NCBI GenBank assembly: GCA_041557595.1
Contig: JBFFGE010000013.1
Location: 1-42,896 of the forward strand
Origin: JAOTYV01 sp041557595
GTDB lineage: Bacteria; Pseudomonadota; Alphaproteobacteria; UBA8366
Direction: 5' to 3'
Length of the DNA: 42,896 nt
Part shown: positions 24,013 through 32,025 of the stretch, piece by piece
Layout: the number at the start of each line of letters is the position of its first letter
Numbering within the stretch: the first letter of the stretch is position 1
Translations under genes and position numbers: made by a program
The notes under the pieces: generated by a model
What the model saw: only the letters and a program-made list of their open reading frames with translations
What the model was told of the DNA's origin: nothing
The model's database searches: none

Positions 24013-26184
24013 TTATCCGGTTGTCGTGCCGACTTCACCGAGATGCTTGAATTTAATACGAATCAGTAGGGAGTCGGAAGGGTCAATATCTTCTTCGTCG
24101 AAGAAGCTTCGTGTCCCCACCAACTCAAGCCCGAAGCATTCGTCTTCATATCGAAGGATGCCGGAATGCTTCAATGACCGGCCTTGGGCCAAATCGCGAT
24201 GCGTCGTCGCAATGACGGACCAATGATCCGTGATCTTTGTCGAGAAGCGAAGCTTTATTTCTTCGCGTTCCTGAAAATCGCGCGAGGCGTCAACAAAGGA
24301 ATAAAATCCTTCAAACTTAAGCGCAGGCGGACCGAGCGAGAAGGAAACTTCGTTTCGTTTCGGGCGCCCGAGATCTTCCGAAGACATCGCGAAGCGGTAT
24401 AGCACGTCGACATATCGCATCGGCGTGAAATCGATGCGGCCGACAATGTCCGACAGACCGCGCTCGATCAAGCTATCCGCGCTCAGGCTACCGGAGGTGT
24501 GCGGCCGGTAGCTCTGGCCAATGAAGGCGGTCATCTGGCGATTGGCATCGCCGTAAACGCCGAGACGCAGCCCATAGACGACGCGTTGTCCGCTCTCCAC
24601 CCTGTCGATCCCGGGCAGCCGGTCGGAACTCAGGAGGTTCGAGTCATCGGCTTCGAATACGGTGCTGTCTTCATTCGGGATATCTTTGGGGTTTTGGCCG
24701 TTCGGTGTCGCCGTGACCATGGCAACCGGTTCGATCAATTTGCGGAAGGCGCCGGATGTATTGACGAAGGGAAATCGCCATTTCAATGTCGCACGCGGCA
24801 ACAGCCGCCCGCTTATGTTGTCCTGTATGTCGGGTCTGAAACTCGGGCCCGCGGTTTGATTGACGTTATAGAAATTCGCAAGCACCGAGGCTGAAAACGT
24901 CGTCACGTAGCCGGCATCGGCGGTGTGCGATATTTCGTAGCCGGGACGCACCGTAACCCGCTGCGTCGTCGGGCCGTCCGTTCGGGTGAGCAGACGAAAA
25001 TCGGAATCGAGGCTCAGACGGCCGTTGAATCGATCGGCCTCGGCGACGTGATTGAATTGCAGAAGGGGCGCGATGACCGGCTGTTCGGGCCTCGATGACA
25101 CGGGCCGGAGGTCCTGGAACGCATACGCGTTGACCGCGGCATAGGTTCGCGGCCGGAATCCCTCCAGATAGGCGTTGGACTTCAAGACGTCCTGACCCTT
25201 CTCGAAGAAATCGAAACGTTTGAGATAGGTGCGGTCGGTCGAGCGTTGCGCGTCCGCGCCGATTCGCCAAGTCTGGTCGATGTCATACCGGCCATTGAAC
25301 TCGCCATAGCCGCGCAGCTTGTCCGTTTCGGTGACGCTGACGCCATTGACCGTATCCGTTCGGTCGGCCTCGGTAACGCTGCCGGATATTTTCACCTCGC
25401 CCTTGTTGAACCGCTGCCGGTATTCACCGCTGAAGACCAAACCCTCCGCGACGGTATAGATGGGACTGATCGTGAGATCCTTGTTGTCGCCCAGGGTGAT
25501 GAAATACGGCAGTCGGATAAATCCGTCGAGATTGCCGCCCGCGCCGAAGTCGGGCGCGAGAAACCCGCTCTTTCGTTTCACCGTGGGGTCCGGATGGGTG
25601 AAATAGGGGACATAGGCGACCGGCAATCCGAACAGTTCCATGAATGCGTTGTGGTAGCGGATTTCCTGCCGCAATTCGTCATGCTCGATTTTTGACGCCT
25701 TGATTTGCCAAATCAGAGGGCGGTCCGGGTTTTTCTTGCAGGATTTGCATGGCGAATAGACGCCGCGCTTCATCACCATGAGATTGCCGTCTTCGCGCCG
25801 CCCCTCCTGCGCGGCGAAACGGCTATCATCGTTCAGCAGGACCCGGATCTGTTTGACGATCCCGTTCTTGAATTGATCCCTGAGTTCGACGAATTCCGCA
25901 AAGATGACCTCGCCCGACGGTTCCATCAGCCGGACATTGCCGGAAGCGCTCACCGTATCCGACTTTTCATTGTAGCTGACCGAATCCGCCATGAGGATGC
26001 GTTCGCCCTGGGTGATCTCCACGTTGCCGCGTGCGATCACGGCGCCCAGTTCGTCGTCGCGGCTCAATTCGTCGGCCGTGATCAAGACCGGCGTATCTTG
26101 TTTGCCGAGGTCGCGGGCCTGGCCTGTGGCGGCCTGGGCCAGGAAAAATATCAGCAAAACAACGGTAATGCGGACGGCGCCCAT
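24013..26184 (-). CDS. lptD: LPS assembly outer-membrane protein LptD
   Basis: A 723-residue protein. The signal peptide (MGAVRITVVLLIFFLAQAAT) precedes an OstA/LptA-like periplasmic domain (VLITADELSRDDELGAVIAR, GERILMADSVSYNEKSDTVS). A long beta-barrel domain follows, with family motifs such as PVAYVPYFTHPDPTVKRKSG, FLAPDFGAGG and FRPRTYAAVNAYAF. Two cysteines in YSPCKSCKKNP and one in DECFGLEL near the C-terminus could form the inter-domain disulfide known in LptD. It receives LPS from LptA and inserts it in the outer leaflet with LptE (not in the window). ATG 26184 shares a base with the lptG stop (TGATG). Confidence 0.96.
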   Translation of the reverse strand: MGAVRITVVLLIFFLAQAATGQARDLGKQDTPVLITADELSRDDELGAVIARGNVEITQGERILMADSVSYNEKSDTVSASGNVRLMEPSGEVIFAEFVELRDQFKNGIVKQIRVLLNDDSRFAAQEGRREDGNLMVMKRGVYSPCKSCKKNPDRPLIWQIKASKIEHDELRQEIRYHNAFMELFGLPVAYVPYFTHPDPTVKRKSGFLAPDFGAGGNLDGFIRLPYFITLGDNKDLTISPIYTVAEGLVFSGEYRQRFNKGEVKISGSVTEADRTDTVNGVSVTETDKLRGYGEFNGRYDIDQTWRIGADAQRSTDRTYLKRFDFFEKGQDVLKSNAYLEGFRPRTYAAVNAYAFQDLRPVSSRPEQPVIAPLLQFNHVAEADRFNGRLSLDSDFRLLTRTDGPTTQRVTVRPGYEISHTADAGYVTTFSASVLANFYNVNQTAGPSFRPDIQDNISGRLLPRATLKWRFPFVNTSGAFRKLIEPVAMVTATPNGQNPKDIPNEDSTVFEADDSNLLSSDRLPGIDRVESGQRVVYGLRLGVYGDANRQMTAFIGQSYRPHTSGSLSADSLIERGLSDIVGRIDFTPMRYVDVLYRFAMSSEDLGRPKRNEVSFSLGPPALKFEGFYSFVDASRDFQEREEIKLRFSTKITDHWSVIATTHRDLAQGRSLKHSGILRYEDECFGLELVGTRSFFDEEDIDPSDSLLIRIKFKHLGEVGTTTG

Positions 26185-27281
26185 CAGCCGTCCTCCAAAT
26201 GAAAGAGCATGGCGAGACCGATAAGGGCCGTCACGCCGGCAGGGGTCCAGGCCGCCAACGGAATGGGGATGCTGGCCGAAAGGCCGAGCGCGTGTACCAC
26301 ATCGGTCAAAAAGTAGAGGACGAAGCTGCACATCAAGCCGCCAAGCAATGTCAAGGTGGCGCGCGTTCTGCGATTGATGCGCAGCGTAAATGCCGCCGCG
26401 ACAAGTATCATCGAACTGAGTAGCAGGGGATAGGCCATCAGGGCATGAAAATGCAGCCGATGGCGATGGGCCGAGAACCCCGCGGCCTCGAGGACGCGAA
26501 TGAAGGCGGGCAGATCCCAGAAGGACATCGTCTCGGGCGGGGCAAAGCTGTCGAGGATCCGGTTTTGGGTCAGATCCGTCTTGATCCGCAAATTCGTGAC
26601 GGCGCGCGTTCCCTCCGTCGGGCTAGATCGCCAGCCCGACCGGATGAGCCAATATCCGTCGCGCAGCATCGCCGACCGGGTGTCGATCCGTTCGATGAAT
26701 TCTTCCTTCTCGGAAAAGCGGAAGACCTTGACGTCCCGGAGATCCATTTTGTCCTGTGCGACGCGCAGGGCGTGGATCACCGAATAGCCCAGGTCGTCGT
26801 TCGACTGTCGCAACCACAACCCGTTCTTGGACACGGCGAGCATGCTGGTCCGGCCTTGCAGGTAGTCGGCCTCGAGCTTTTCGAAGTTCGCGAGCATTGC
26901 CGCCGCGAAGTGATTGATGACCGTGATTTGCGCAAATCCGACGAACGCCGTAATCAGGAACGCAGGCAGGATGAATTGCCAGGCCGAGATTCCGGCGGCC
27001 CGCGATACCACCGCTTCGTTGGCGCGCGCCATGCGCCAAAAGCTGAACATGCCGGCGAACAGGACCATGAACGGCAGTGTCGTTTGCAGTAGGTGCGGCA
27101 GTTTGAAGAGACTCATCTGCAGAACGATGCCGACGGTCGCATTTTCCTTGTTCGCCGCGCGGCGCATCATTTCGACAAAGTCGAAAAGCAGCGCGATTGC
27201 CATGAAACACAGGAACACGCCGATCAGCCAATATATGTATTGACGTCCGAGATACGCCGACAATGTTGCCGAGAGTTTCAC
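26184..27281 (-). CDS. lptG: LPS export ABC transporter permease LptG
   Basis: A 365-residue inner-membrane protein of the LptF/LptG family, which forms the LptB2FG exporter that pulls LPS out of the inner membrane. Six membrane helices are visible in the usual 3+3 layout: YIYWLIGVFLCFMAIALLFD, LPHLLQTTLPFMVLFAGMFS and ISAWQFILPAFLITAFVG first, then a periplasmic beta-jellyroll (about 130-260), then YPLLLSSMILVAAAFTLRIN, LTLLGGLMCSFVLYFLTDVV and a last helix. WRMARANEAVVSRAAGIS is a family signature. It is closer to LptG than LptF because it directly precedes lptD. lptF is not adjacent: three opposite-strand genes intervene. Confidence 0.93.
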   Translation of the reverse strand: MKLSATLSAYLGRQYIYWLIGVFLCFMAIALLFDFVEMMRRAANKENATVGIVLQMSLFKLPHLLQTTLPFMVLFAGMFSFWRMARANEAVVSRAAGISAWQFILPAFLITAFVGFAQITVINHFAAAMLANFEKLEADYLQGRTSMLAVSKNGLWLRQSNDDLGYSVIHALRVAQDKMDLRDVKVFRFSEKEEFIERIDTRSAMLRDGYWLIRSGWRSSPTEGTRAVTNLRIKTDLTQNRILDSFAPPETMSFWDLPAFIRVLEAAGFSAHRHRLHFHALMAYPLLLSSMILVAAAFTLRINRRTRATLTLLGGLMCSFVLYFLTDVVHALGLSASIPIPLAAWTPAGVTALIGLAMLFHLEDG

Positions 27282-27646
27282 CAGCGCGCTCCGATCCGAC
27301 CGAGACGATCAGATTTCCACGTTACCGGTTCGAATTGTCTGTCCCGGCGCCGCAAACCGTGGCGTGAAGTGGGTGAGGGATCCCGCGATTTCGGCGGAAG
27401 CAACTGGCGGTGTGGCAAAATACTGGTCGATGCTCATCGAAGTGCTGCCCATTCCGTGTCTTTGGTTTTATTGTGCTCGATTAATAGTACGGATCGTAAC
27501 GGCATTGAAAGGTTCTTTCCGTCACCGAGAATGCATCGATCTTCTTTGCGGCGGCGCGGAAATTCGTTAACAGGCCGTTAGTAACGTTATGGAATAGTCG
27601 CCCGCAACACGGTCCCGCACCGGCGGGACGGCCCAGGAGCAGCCGA
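27282..27646. other. Divergent intergenic region, lptG / arabinose-donor cassette
   Basis: About 365 bases without a supported gene. It must hold the promoter for lptG-lptD-surA-pdxA-rsmA on the minus strand and that of the three-gene cassette on the plus strand. The part from about 27455 to 27590 is more AT-rich than its surroundings and includes CGTTA-N12-TAACG (27565-27586 region), a short dyad. No -35/-10 pair stands out clearly. AGGAG lies just before the 27647 start. Confidence 0.5.
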
Positions 27647-28564
27647 ATGAGTACCCAAGTTCCGCAAGACGACCGGCAAGACGCGGTGCTCGGGGAAAGC
27701 CGGCTGCTTGGTATGATCCGACTCATGCGGCCGCGGCAATGGGTGAAAAATACCTTTGTGTTCGCGCCCTTGTTCTTTACGCCAAGCGCGGTTTCGTTAG
27801 AGGCGCTGGTCGCGACAGTGTTGTTGTTCCTGAGCTTTTGTCTGGTGTCGAGCGGTGTCTATTGTTTCAACGACCTGCGCGACCGACACGCCGACAAGCG
27901 CCATCCGGTAAAATGCCGCCGACCGCTCGCGTCGGGCCTGTTGCGGCCGAGCACCGGATTGGCGATGGCGATCGGATTGGTTTTTCTCGGTTTGGTAATC
28001 GCGATGCTAACCAGCCCGGCCGCGGCGACGATCGTTCTCGCCTATGTCGCACTGAATCTTGGATACAGTCTCGGCCTCAAATCGATCTCCATCGTGGACG
28101 TTCTGATCATTTCGGCGGGGTTCGTCATGCGCGTCTATGCGGGGGCGGCGGTGATTGCCGTGCAGCCCACCGCCTGGATCCTGATATGCGCCGGTATGCT
28201 TGCGCTCTTTATCGCCCTGGCGAAACGACGCGATGATCTCGTGATGGCCTTGGATGCCGAACACCGAACGAGTTTGGGGGGATATACCAAACCTTTCCTC
28301 GACGTGTGTGTCATGGTGACATTGGCGGCCCTGCTGGTTTCCTATCTGATTTTTACGGCCGATCAGGATGCGATGGCGCGCCTTGGCAGCGACAACCTCT
28401 ATTTGACGACACCCTATGTCGTCGCCGGGGTTTTCAGGTATTTACAGCTCACCCTGGTGGAAGAGCGATCGGGTTCACCGACAACTTTGCTGTTCAACGA
28501 TTCCTTTCTCATGGTAACCGTGGCGGCGTGGCTCGCTACATACATCTACATGATCCATATTTAA
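27647..28564 (+). CDS. UbiA-family prenyltransferase, decaprenyl-phosphate phosphoribosyltransferase type
   Basis: A 305-residue integral membrane prenyltransferase. RLMRPRQWVKNTFVFAPLFF near residue 25 is characteristic of the branch that transfers 5-phosphoribose from PRPP to polyprenyl phosphate (mycobacterial Rv3806c, rhizobial NoeC-like). The Asp-rich metal site NDLRDRHAD is at 75-83, and LGYSLGLKSISIVDVLIISA with FVMRVYAGA forms the second conserved region. About eight hydrophobic helices are seen. It would make polyprenyl-phosphoryl-5-phosphoribose, the first step toward polyprenyl-phosphate arabinose. This assignment is supported by the next two genes, which fit the epimerase pair. 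AGGAG precedes the ATG. The separate phosphatase of the pathway is not in the window. Confidence 0.82.
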   Translation: MSTQVPQDDRQDAVLGESRLLGMIRLMRPRQWVKNTFVFAPLFFTPSAVSLEALVATVLLFLSFCLVSSGVYCFNDLRDRHADKRHPVKCRRPLASGLLRPSTGLAMAIGLVFLGLVIAMLTSPAAATIVLAYVALNLGYSLGLKSISIVDVLIISAGFVMRVYAGAAVIAVQPTAWILICAGMLALFIALAKRRDDLVMALDAEHRTSLGGYTKPFLDVCVMVTLAALLVSYLIFTADQDAMARLGSDNLYLTTPYVVAGVFRYLQLTLVEERSGSPTTLLFNDSFLMVTVAAWLATYIYMIHI

Positions 28565-28583
28565 GAGCCTGCGTGTACCCGTC

Positions 28584-29924
28584 ATGACCTGGAAAGAACT
28601 GCAATTGACCGGCTGGGATCGCACCAGCCGCGCCACGGTTCGGGCCTGCCGTCCGGAACGCTGGTCGTCGGCGGTCCAGGCCGTGACGTCGCGGCCGCGT
28701 GGCGGGCTGATTCCGTTCGGCGGCGGCCGCAGTTACGGCGATGCGGCGCTAAACGACGGCGGCCACGCGATGCTGACCGAGCGATTGGATCGCGTCCTGG
28801 CCTTCGACGCCGTGAAAGGCGAACTCGTCTGCGAAGCCGGTGCGACGATCGCCGCGCTGCATCACTGGCTCGTGCCGAAGGGGTTCTTGCTGCCATCGAT
28901 ACCGGGTACGGGATTTGCCACGATCGGCGGCGCGGTTGCGAACGACGTGCATGGCAAGAACCACGACCATCACGGCAGCTTTGGCGACAATATCCTGTGG
29001 GTCGACCTCCTGCTGGCGGATGGGTCCATCCGCCGCGTCTCGGCGGAGGACGGCGGCGATCTGTTCGCCGCCACGATCGGCGGCCTTGGCCTGACGGGAA
29101 TGATCCTCGTCGTGTGCGTCCGGCTGTTGCCGGCGGCGAGCAACGCGGTCGATCTGCGCGAAAGCCGAGTCCGGGACCTGGATGAATTCTTCGAGTTGCT
29201 GGAGGGTGCCCGCCGAACCGCGACCTATTCCGTCGGATGGATCGATGCGCTGGCGCAGGGGGAAAATCTCGGCCGCGGAATTCTGGAGACGGCGGAAGTG
29301 GCGGCCGAAGGGGTGCCGGCGGAGGCTCGCCGCGCCCGCAAGATGCCGTGCGATTTGCCCGGCGCCGCGTTGAATCGCTGGTCGATTACCGCCTTCAACG
29401 CGCTGTATTTGCGCCGTGTGGGAATGAAGGGCCGCGCGCGACGGGTCGAGATGTCCAGGTTCTTTCATCCGCTGGACCGCATCCATGAGTGGAACCGAAT
29501 GTATGGCCGATCCGGGTTTCATCAATTTCAGTGTGTCATCCCCGACGCGGAGGCCCGTTCTGGCATCCGGACGCTTCTTTCGGCCGCCGCCGCGGCGCGC
29601 GCGGGATCGTTTCTCGCCGTTCTCAAAACCCTCGGCGCGGCCGGTAAAGGGCACCTTTCCTTTCCGCTGCCCGGCTACACCCTGGCGTTGGATTTTCCGG
29701 TGCGGTCAGGGCTTGGCGCGCTGATGACCCGGATGGAGGCGATCACTCTCGACCATGGAGGACGGATCTATCTCGCCAAGGATTCCTGCCTGAGCGCGGA
29801 AGGATTTGCGACGATGTATCCGAAACTCAACGCGTTTCGCGCCGTCCTGCAGGATGTGGACCCGGACGGTGCGTTCAATTCCGATTTGGCGCGGCGCTTG
29901 CGAATTCGCGAGGGTGGCAAATGA
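28584..29924 (+). CDS. DprE1-like FAD-dependent decaprenylphosphoryl-ribose 2'-oxidase
   Basis: A 446-residue FAD oxidase of the vanillyl-alcohol-oxidase type. FAD-binding segments are IPFGGGRSYGDAALNDGG (43-60), SIPGTGFATIGGAVANDVHG (105-124) and the HGSFGDNILWVDLLLADG region. C-terminally, HLSFPLPGYTLALDFPV, then GGRIYLAKDS with Lys399 and FNSDLARRL correspond to the DprE1 active site. DprE1 oxidises the ribose 2'-OH of the polyprenyl-phosphate sugar to a ketone, which DprE2 reduces to arabinose. The residue aligned with Mycobacterium DprE1 Cys387 appears to be Ala368. It lies 19 bases after the UbiA-type gene and overlaps the SDR gene by 4 bases, forming one operon. Confidence 0.85.
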   Translation: MTWKELQLTGWDRTSRATVRACRPERWSSAVQAVTSRPRGGLIPFGGGRSYGDAALNDGGHAMLTERLDRVLAFDAVKGELVCEAGATIAALHHWLVPKGFLLPSIPGTGFATIGGAVANDVHGKNHDHHGSFGDNILWVDLLLADGSIRRVSAEDGGDLFAATIGGLGLTGMILVVCVRLLPAASNAVDLRESRVRDLDEFFELLEGARRTATYSVGWIDALAQGENLGRGILETAEVAAEGVPAEARRARKMPCDLPGAALNRWSITAFNALYLRRVGMKGRARRVEMSRFFHPLDRIHEWNRMYGRSGFHQFQCVIPDAEARSGIRTLLSAAAAARAGSFLAVLKTLGAAGKGHLSFPLPGYTLALDFPVRSGLGALMTRMEAITLDHGGRIYLAKDSCLSAEGFATMYPKLNAFRAVLQDVDPDGAFNSDLARRLRIREGGK

Positions 29925-30667
29925 CCGATATCGACGCCACATGGCTGATCGTTGGGGCGTCGTCCTCGATCGGGCGGGCCTTCGCCCGACATGCCGCCGG
30001 CGAGGGCGCGGACCTTATCCTGGCCGGTCGCGACGTCGATGACCTGCAGCTAACCGCCAATGATGCGATGGCGCGCAGCGGTTGCCGCGCGGAAGTCCTG
30101 GCGTTTGATGCGGAAGATTTCGACAGCCATCAGGCGTTCGTCGAGGCATGCGTCGGCCGGGCGGAACGACTGAACGTGCTGGTCTTGTTCGGCGCGATGC
30201 CGGAACAGGACGACATCGATCAGGATTTCGAATTGGCGCGACGCACCGTCCATGTGAATTATCTCGGCGCCGTTTCGCTGCTGAGCCGGCTTGCGCCGTA
30301 TTTGGAGAAGCGCGAGGAGGGCAAGGTCGTTGTCGTGTCGTCGGTTGCCGGCGATCGCGGGCGGATCAAGAATTACGTCTACGGTTCGGCGAAAGGCGCC
30401 CTAAATCTGTATCTTCAGGGCTTGCGGGCGCGACTTTGCCGTCATGGCGTCTCGGTGACCACGGTCAAGGCCGGCTTCCTCGATACGGATATGACTTTCG
30501 GCTTGCCCGGGCTGTTTTTGGTGGCGTCGCCCGAGGCGTGCGCCGCGGCGTGTTGGCGGCTTGCGGAAAAAGGCAAGGAAGTGGCCTATTTCCCGTTCTT
30601 CTGGTGGGCAATCATGACCATTATCCGGTCGATTCCTGAACCCATATTCAAACGCCTGAATATCTGA
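29921..30667 (+). CDS. DprE2-like short-chain reductase (decaprenylphosphoryl-2-keto-ribose reductase)
   Basis: A 248-residue SDR with cofactor motif VGASSSIG (11-18), Asn113 in HVNYLGAVSL, Ser140/141 in VVVVSSVAGDRGR and the catalytic Tyr154-x3-Lys158 in YGSAKGALNLYLQ. GRDVDDL after beta-2 suggests an NADP- or NAD-type site as in DprE2. The hydrophobic C-terminus (VAYFPFFWWAIMTIIRSIPE) suggests contact with the membrane, where the lipid-linked substrate resides. The family alone would not fix the function; direct coupling to a DprE1-like gene (ATGA overlap) makes the reductase half of the epimerase likely. It ends 28 bases before the convergent lptF gene. Confidence 0.8.
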   Translation: MTDIDATWLIVGASSSIGRAFARHAAGEGADLILAGRDVDDLQLTANDAMARSGCRAEVLAFDAEDFDSHQAFVEACVGRAERLNVLVLFGAMPEQDDIDQDFELARRTVHVNYLGAVSLLSRLAPYLEKREEGKVVVVSSVAGDRGRIKNYVYGSAKGALNLYLQGLRARLCRHGVSVTTVKAGFLDTDMTFGLPGLFLVASPEACAAACWRLAEKGKEVAYFPFFWWAIMTIIRSIPEPIFKRLNI

Positions 30668-30695
30668 TCGCCGGGTTGCGGAGACCGGCCCGACG

Positions 30696-31871
30696 CTATT
30701 GCGGCACGGGCGGATCGGACCGCGGCAATTGCCGGGGAATGGCAAGCGAGATCATCGCAATCAACAGCGGTATTGCCACCGTCGCATACATCACGGCGAT
30801 GAGCCACGGACGCTGCGTCGCATAATTGCGGAGCAGATGCGTGGCGATGATGATCAAGGCCGCCGTCAACACCGCCATCAGCACGAGTTTGAATTGCCCG
30901 CGACGGCTGAAACTGCCCGACAGCAGGATCGCGATGCCCACCGCGGCGCAGGTCAGCGGCAGGAATGGCATGGCGAGCCGATAGTGCAGCTCCGCCCGCA
31001 TATCGCGGCGAAGCTTTGGATCCACGATTGTCGGGTCCATCAATTCGGTGAACATTCGTTCGCGGGCGCCCAGGTAAAGGCTGCTTTCACCGCCGGTGAA
31101 GAAGTCAAATTCGACGTGGCTCGCATCGGTAAACGCGGCGCGTTCGAACGCCGGCGGGCTGCAATCGGTTCGGTCGGGCTTGGTGGCGATGGCGGCGGGC
31201 ATGCAGAGGGTGGCTTTTTTCGGATTCGCCAGAAATTGCACACTGAAATCCTTCAGCGTCAGAACCCACTGGCCATTATTGCCTTCATGGACCAACCCGC
31301 GTTTCGCCATGTAGGTCTCGGGCTTTTCGCTCTTTCGATTGTCGTGCACCAGTACGTTCAGCAGCGCGCCGTCTTCCGCCACATCGCGAAAATACACCGT
31401 CACCCCATCGGCGATCGGGCTGAAGACGCCCTTCTGCAGCAGCAGTTTGGGCAGGTCGTTGCGGTATTTCAGCTGCAGTTCCTTGTATTCGCGGAAGGTG
31501 AGGGGAACGAAATAGGTGCTCATGAAGATCGAAAGCAGGGACACCAGGAGGCCGATCATGATCGCGGGCTTGGCGAGCGCCAACTGGCTCAGCCCCGCGG
31601 ATCGCATGACGACGAGTTCGCTGTCGCCGATCATCTTGTTGTAGGTAAACAGCGCCGCGCCGAATACGGCCATCGGCGCAACCAGCAACAGAAAGCGCGG
31701 AAACAGGAGCGACGCGAAATACAGAAATCCGGTCAGCGAGATTCCCAGGTTCAGCACCATGTCCACGACTTGGAGCGATCGGAACAGCCAGACCATGAAG
31801 CAGAGCACGAGAGCCGCCAGCAGCGTCATGCCTAGGACCTGCTTGCTGATGTACCAGGTGACCGTTTTCAT
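30696..31871 (-). CDS. lptF: LPS export ABC transporter permease LptF
   Basis: A 391-residue LptF-type permease and partner of LptG in the LptB2FG exporter. N-terminal helices are YISKQVLGMTLLAALVLCFM, LGISLTGFLYFASLLFPRFL and the region to GAALFTYNKM. The signature SELVVMRSAGLSQLALAKPA follows. A periplasmic beta-jellyroll spans about residues 140-290 (GVTVYFRDVAEDGALLNVLV), and three helices close the protein, including YRLAMPFLPLTCAAVGIAIL. The tail (RQLPRSDPPVPQ) is polar. lptF and lptG usually lie side by side; here 3.4 kb with the arabinose cassette separates them, so lptG needs its own promoter. No strong ribosome-binding site precedes the ATG. Confidence 0.93.
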   Translation of the reverse strand: MKTVTWYISKQVLGMTLLAALVLCFMVWLFRSLQVVDMVLNLGISLTGFLYFASLLFPRFLLLVAPMAVFGAALFTYNKMIGDSELVVMRSAGLSQLALAKPAIMIGLLVSLLSIFMSTYFVPLTFREYKELQLKYRNDLPKLLLQKGVFSPIADGVTVYFRDVAEDGALLNVLVHDNRKSEKPETYMAKRGLVHEGNNGQWVLTLKDFSVQFLANPKKATLCMPAAIATKPDRTDCSPPAFERAAFTDASHVEFDFFTGGESSLYLGARERMFTELMDPTIVDPKLRRDMRAELHYRLAMPFLPLTCAAVGIAILLSGSFSRRGQFKLVLMAVLTAALIIIATHLLRNYATQRPWLIAVMYATVAIPLLIAMISLAIPRQLPRSDPPVPQ

Positions 31872-31973
31872 TTCAGAATGCCTGCTGCCGCCCGGGTTCC
31901 ATCGTCCCGATTAAATATCCCGCGCCGCCGACATTGTACACATCAAAGCCCGGGCCTTCGGCGGGCAAGAAGA

Positions 31974-32001
31974 AGGCCCGGCCACTTGCGTGGCCGGGCC
32001 T
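31974..32001 (-). terminator. Intrinsic-type terminator downstream of the symporter gene
   Basis: A perfect 12-base-pair stem, AGGCCCGGCCAC with loop TTGC and GTGGCCGGGCCT, begins 25 bases beyond the symporter stop. On the minus strand it is followed by the pyrimidine-rich TCTTCTTG rather than a pure T run. It probably ends the universal-stress-protein/symporter transcript before lptF. Confidence 0.7.
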
Positions 32002-32025
32002 CGTCAAACGGTTTCCCGTTCGAGG

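Noticed and set aside
31949..31967. Second short GC hairpin next to the symporter terminator
   Set aside because: GCCCG...CGGGC gives only five base pairs with an unstructured loop and no T run; the neighbouring 12-base stem is sufficient.
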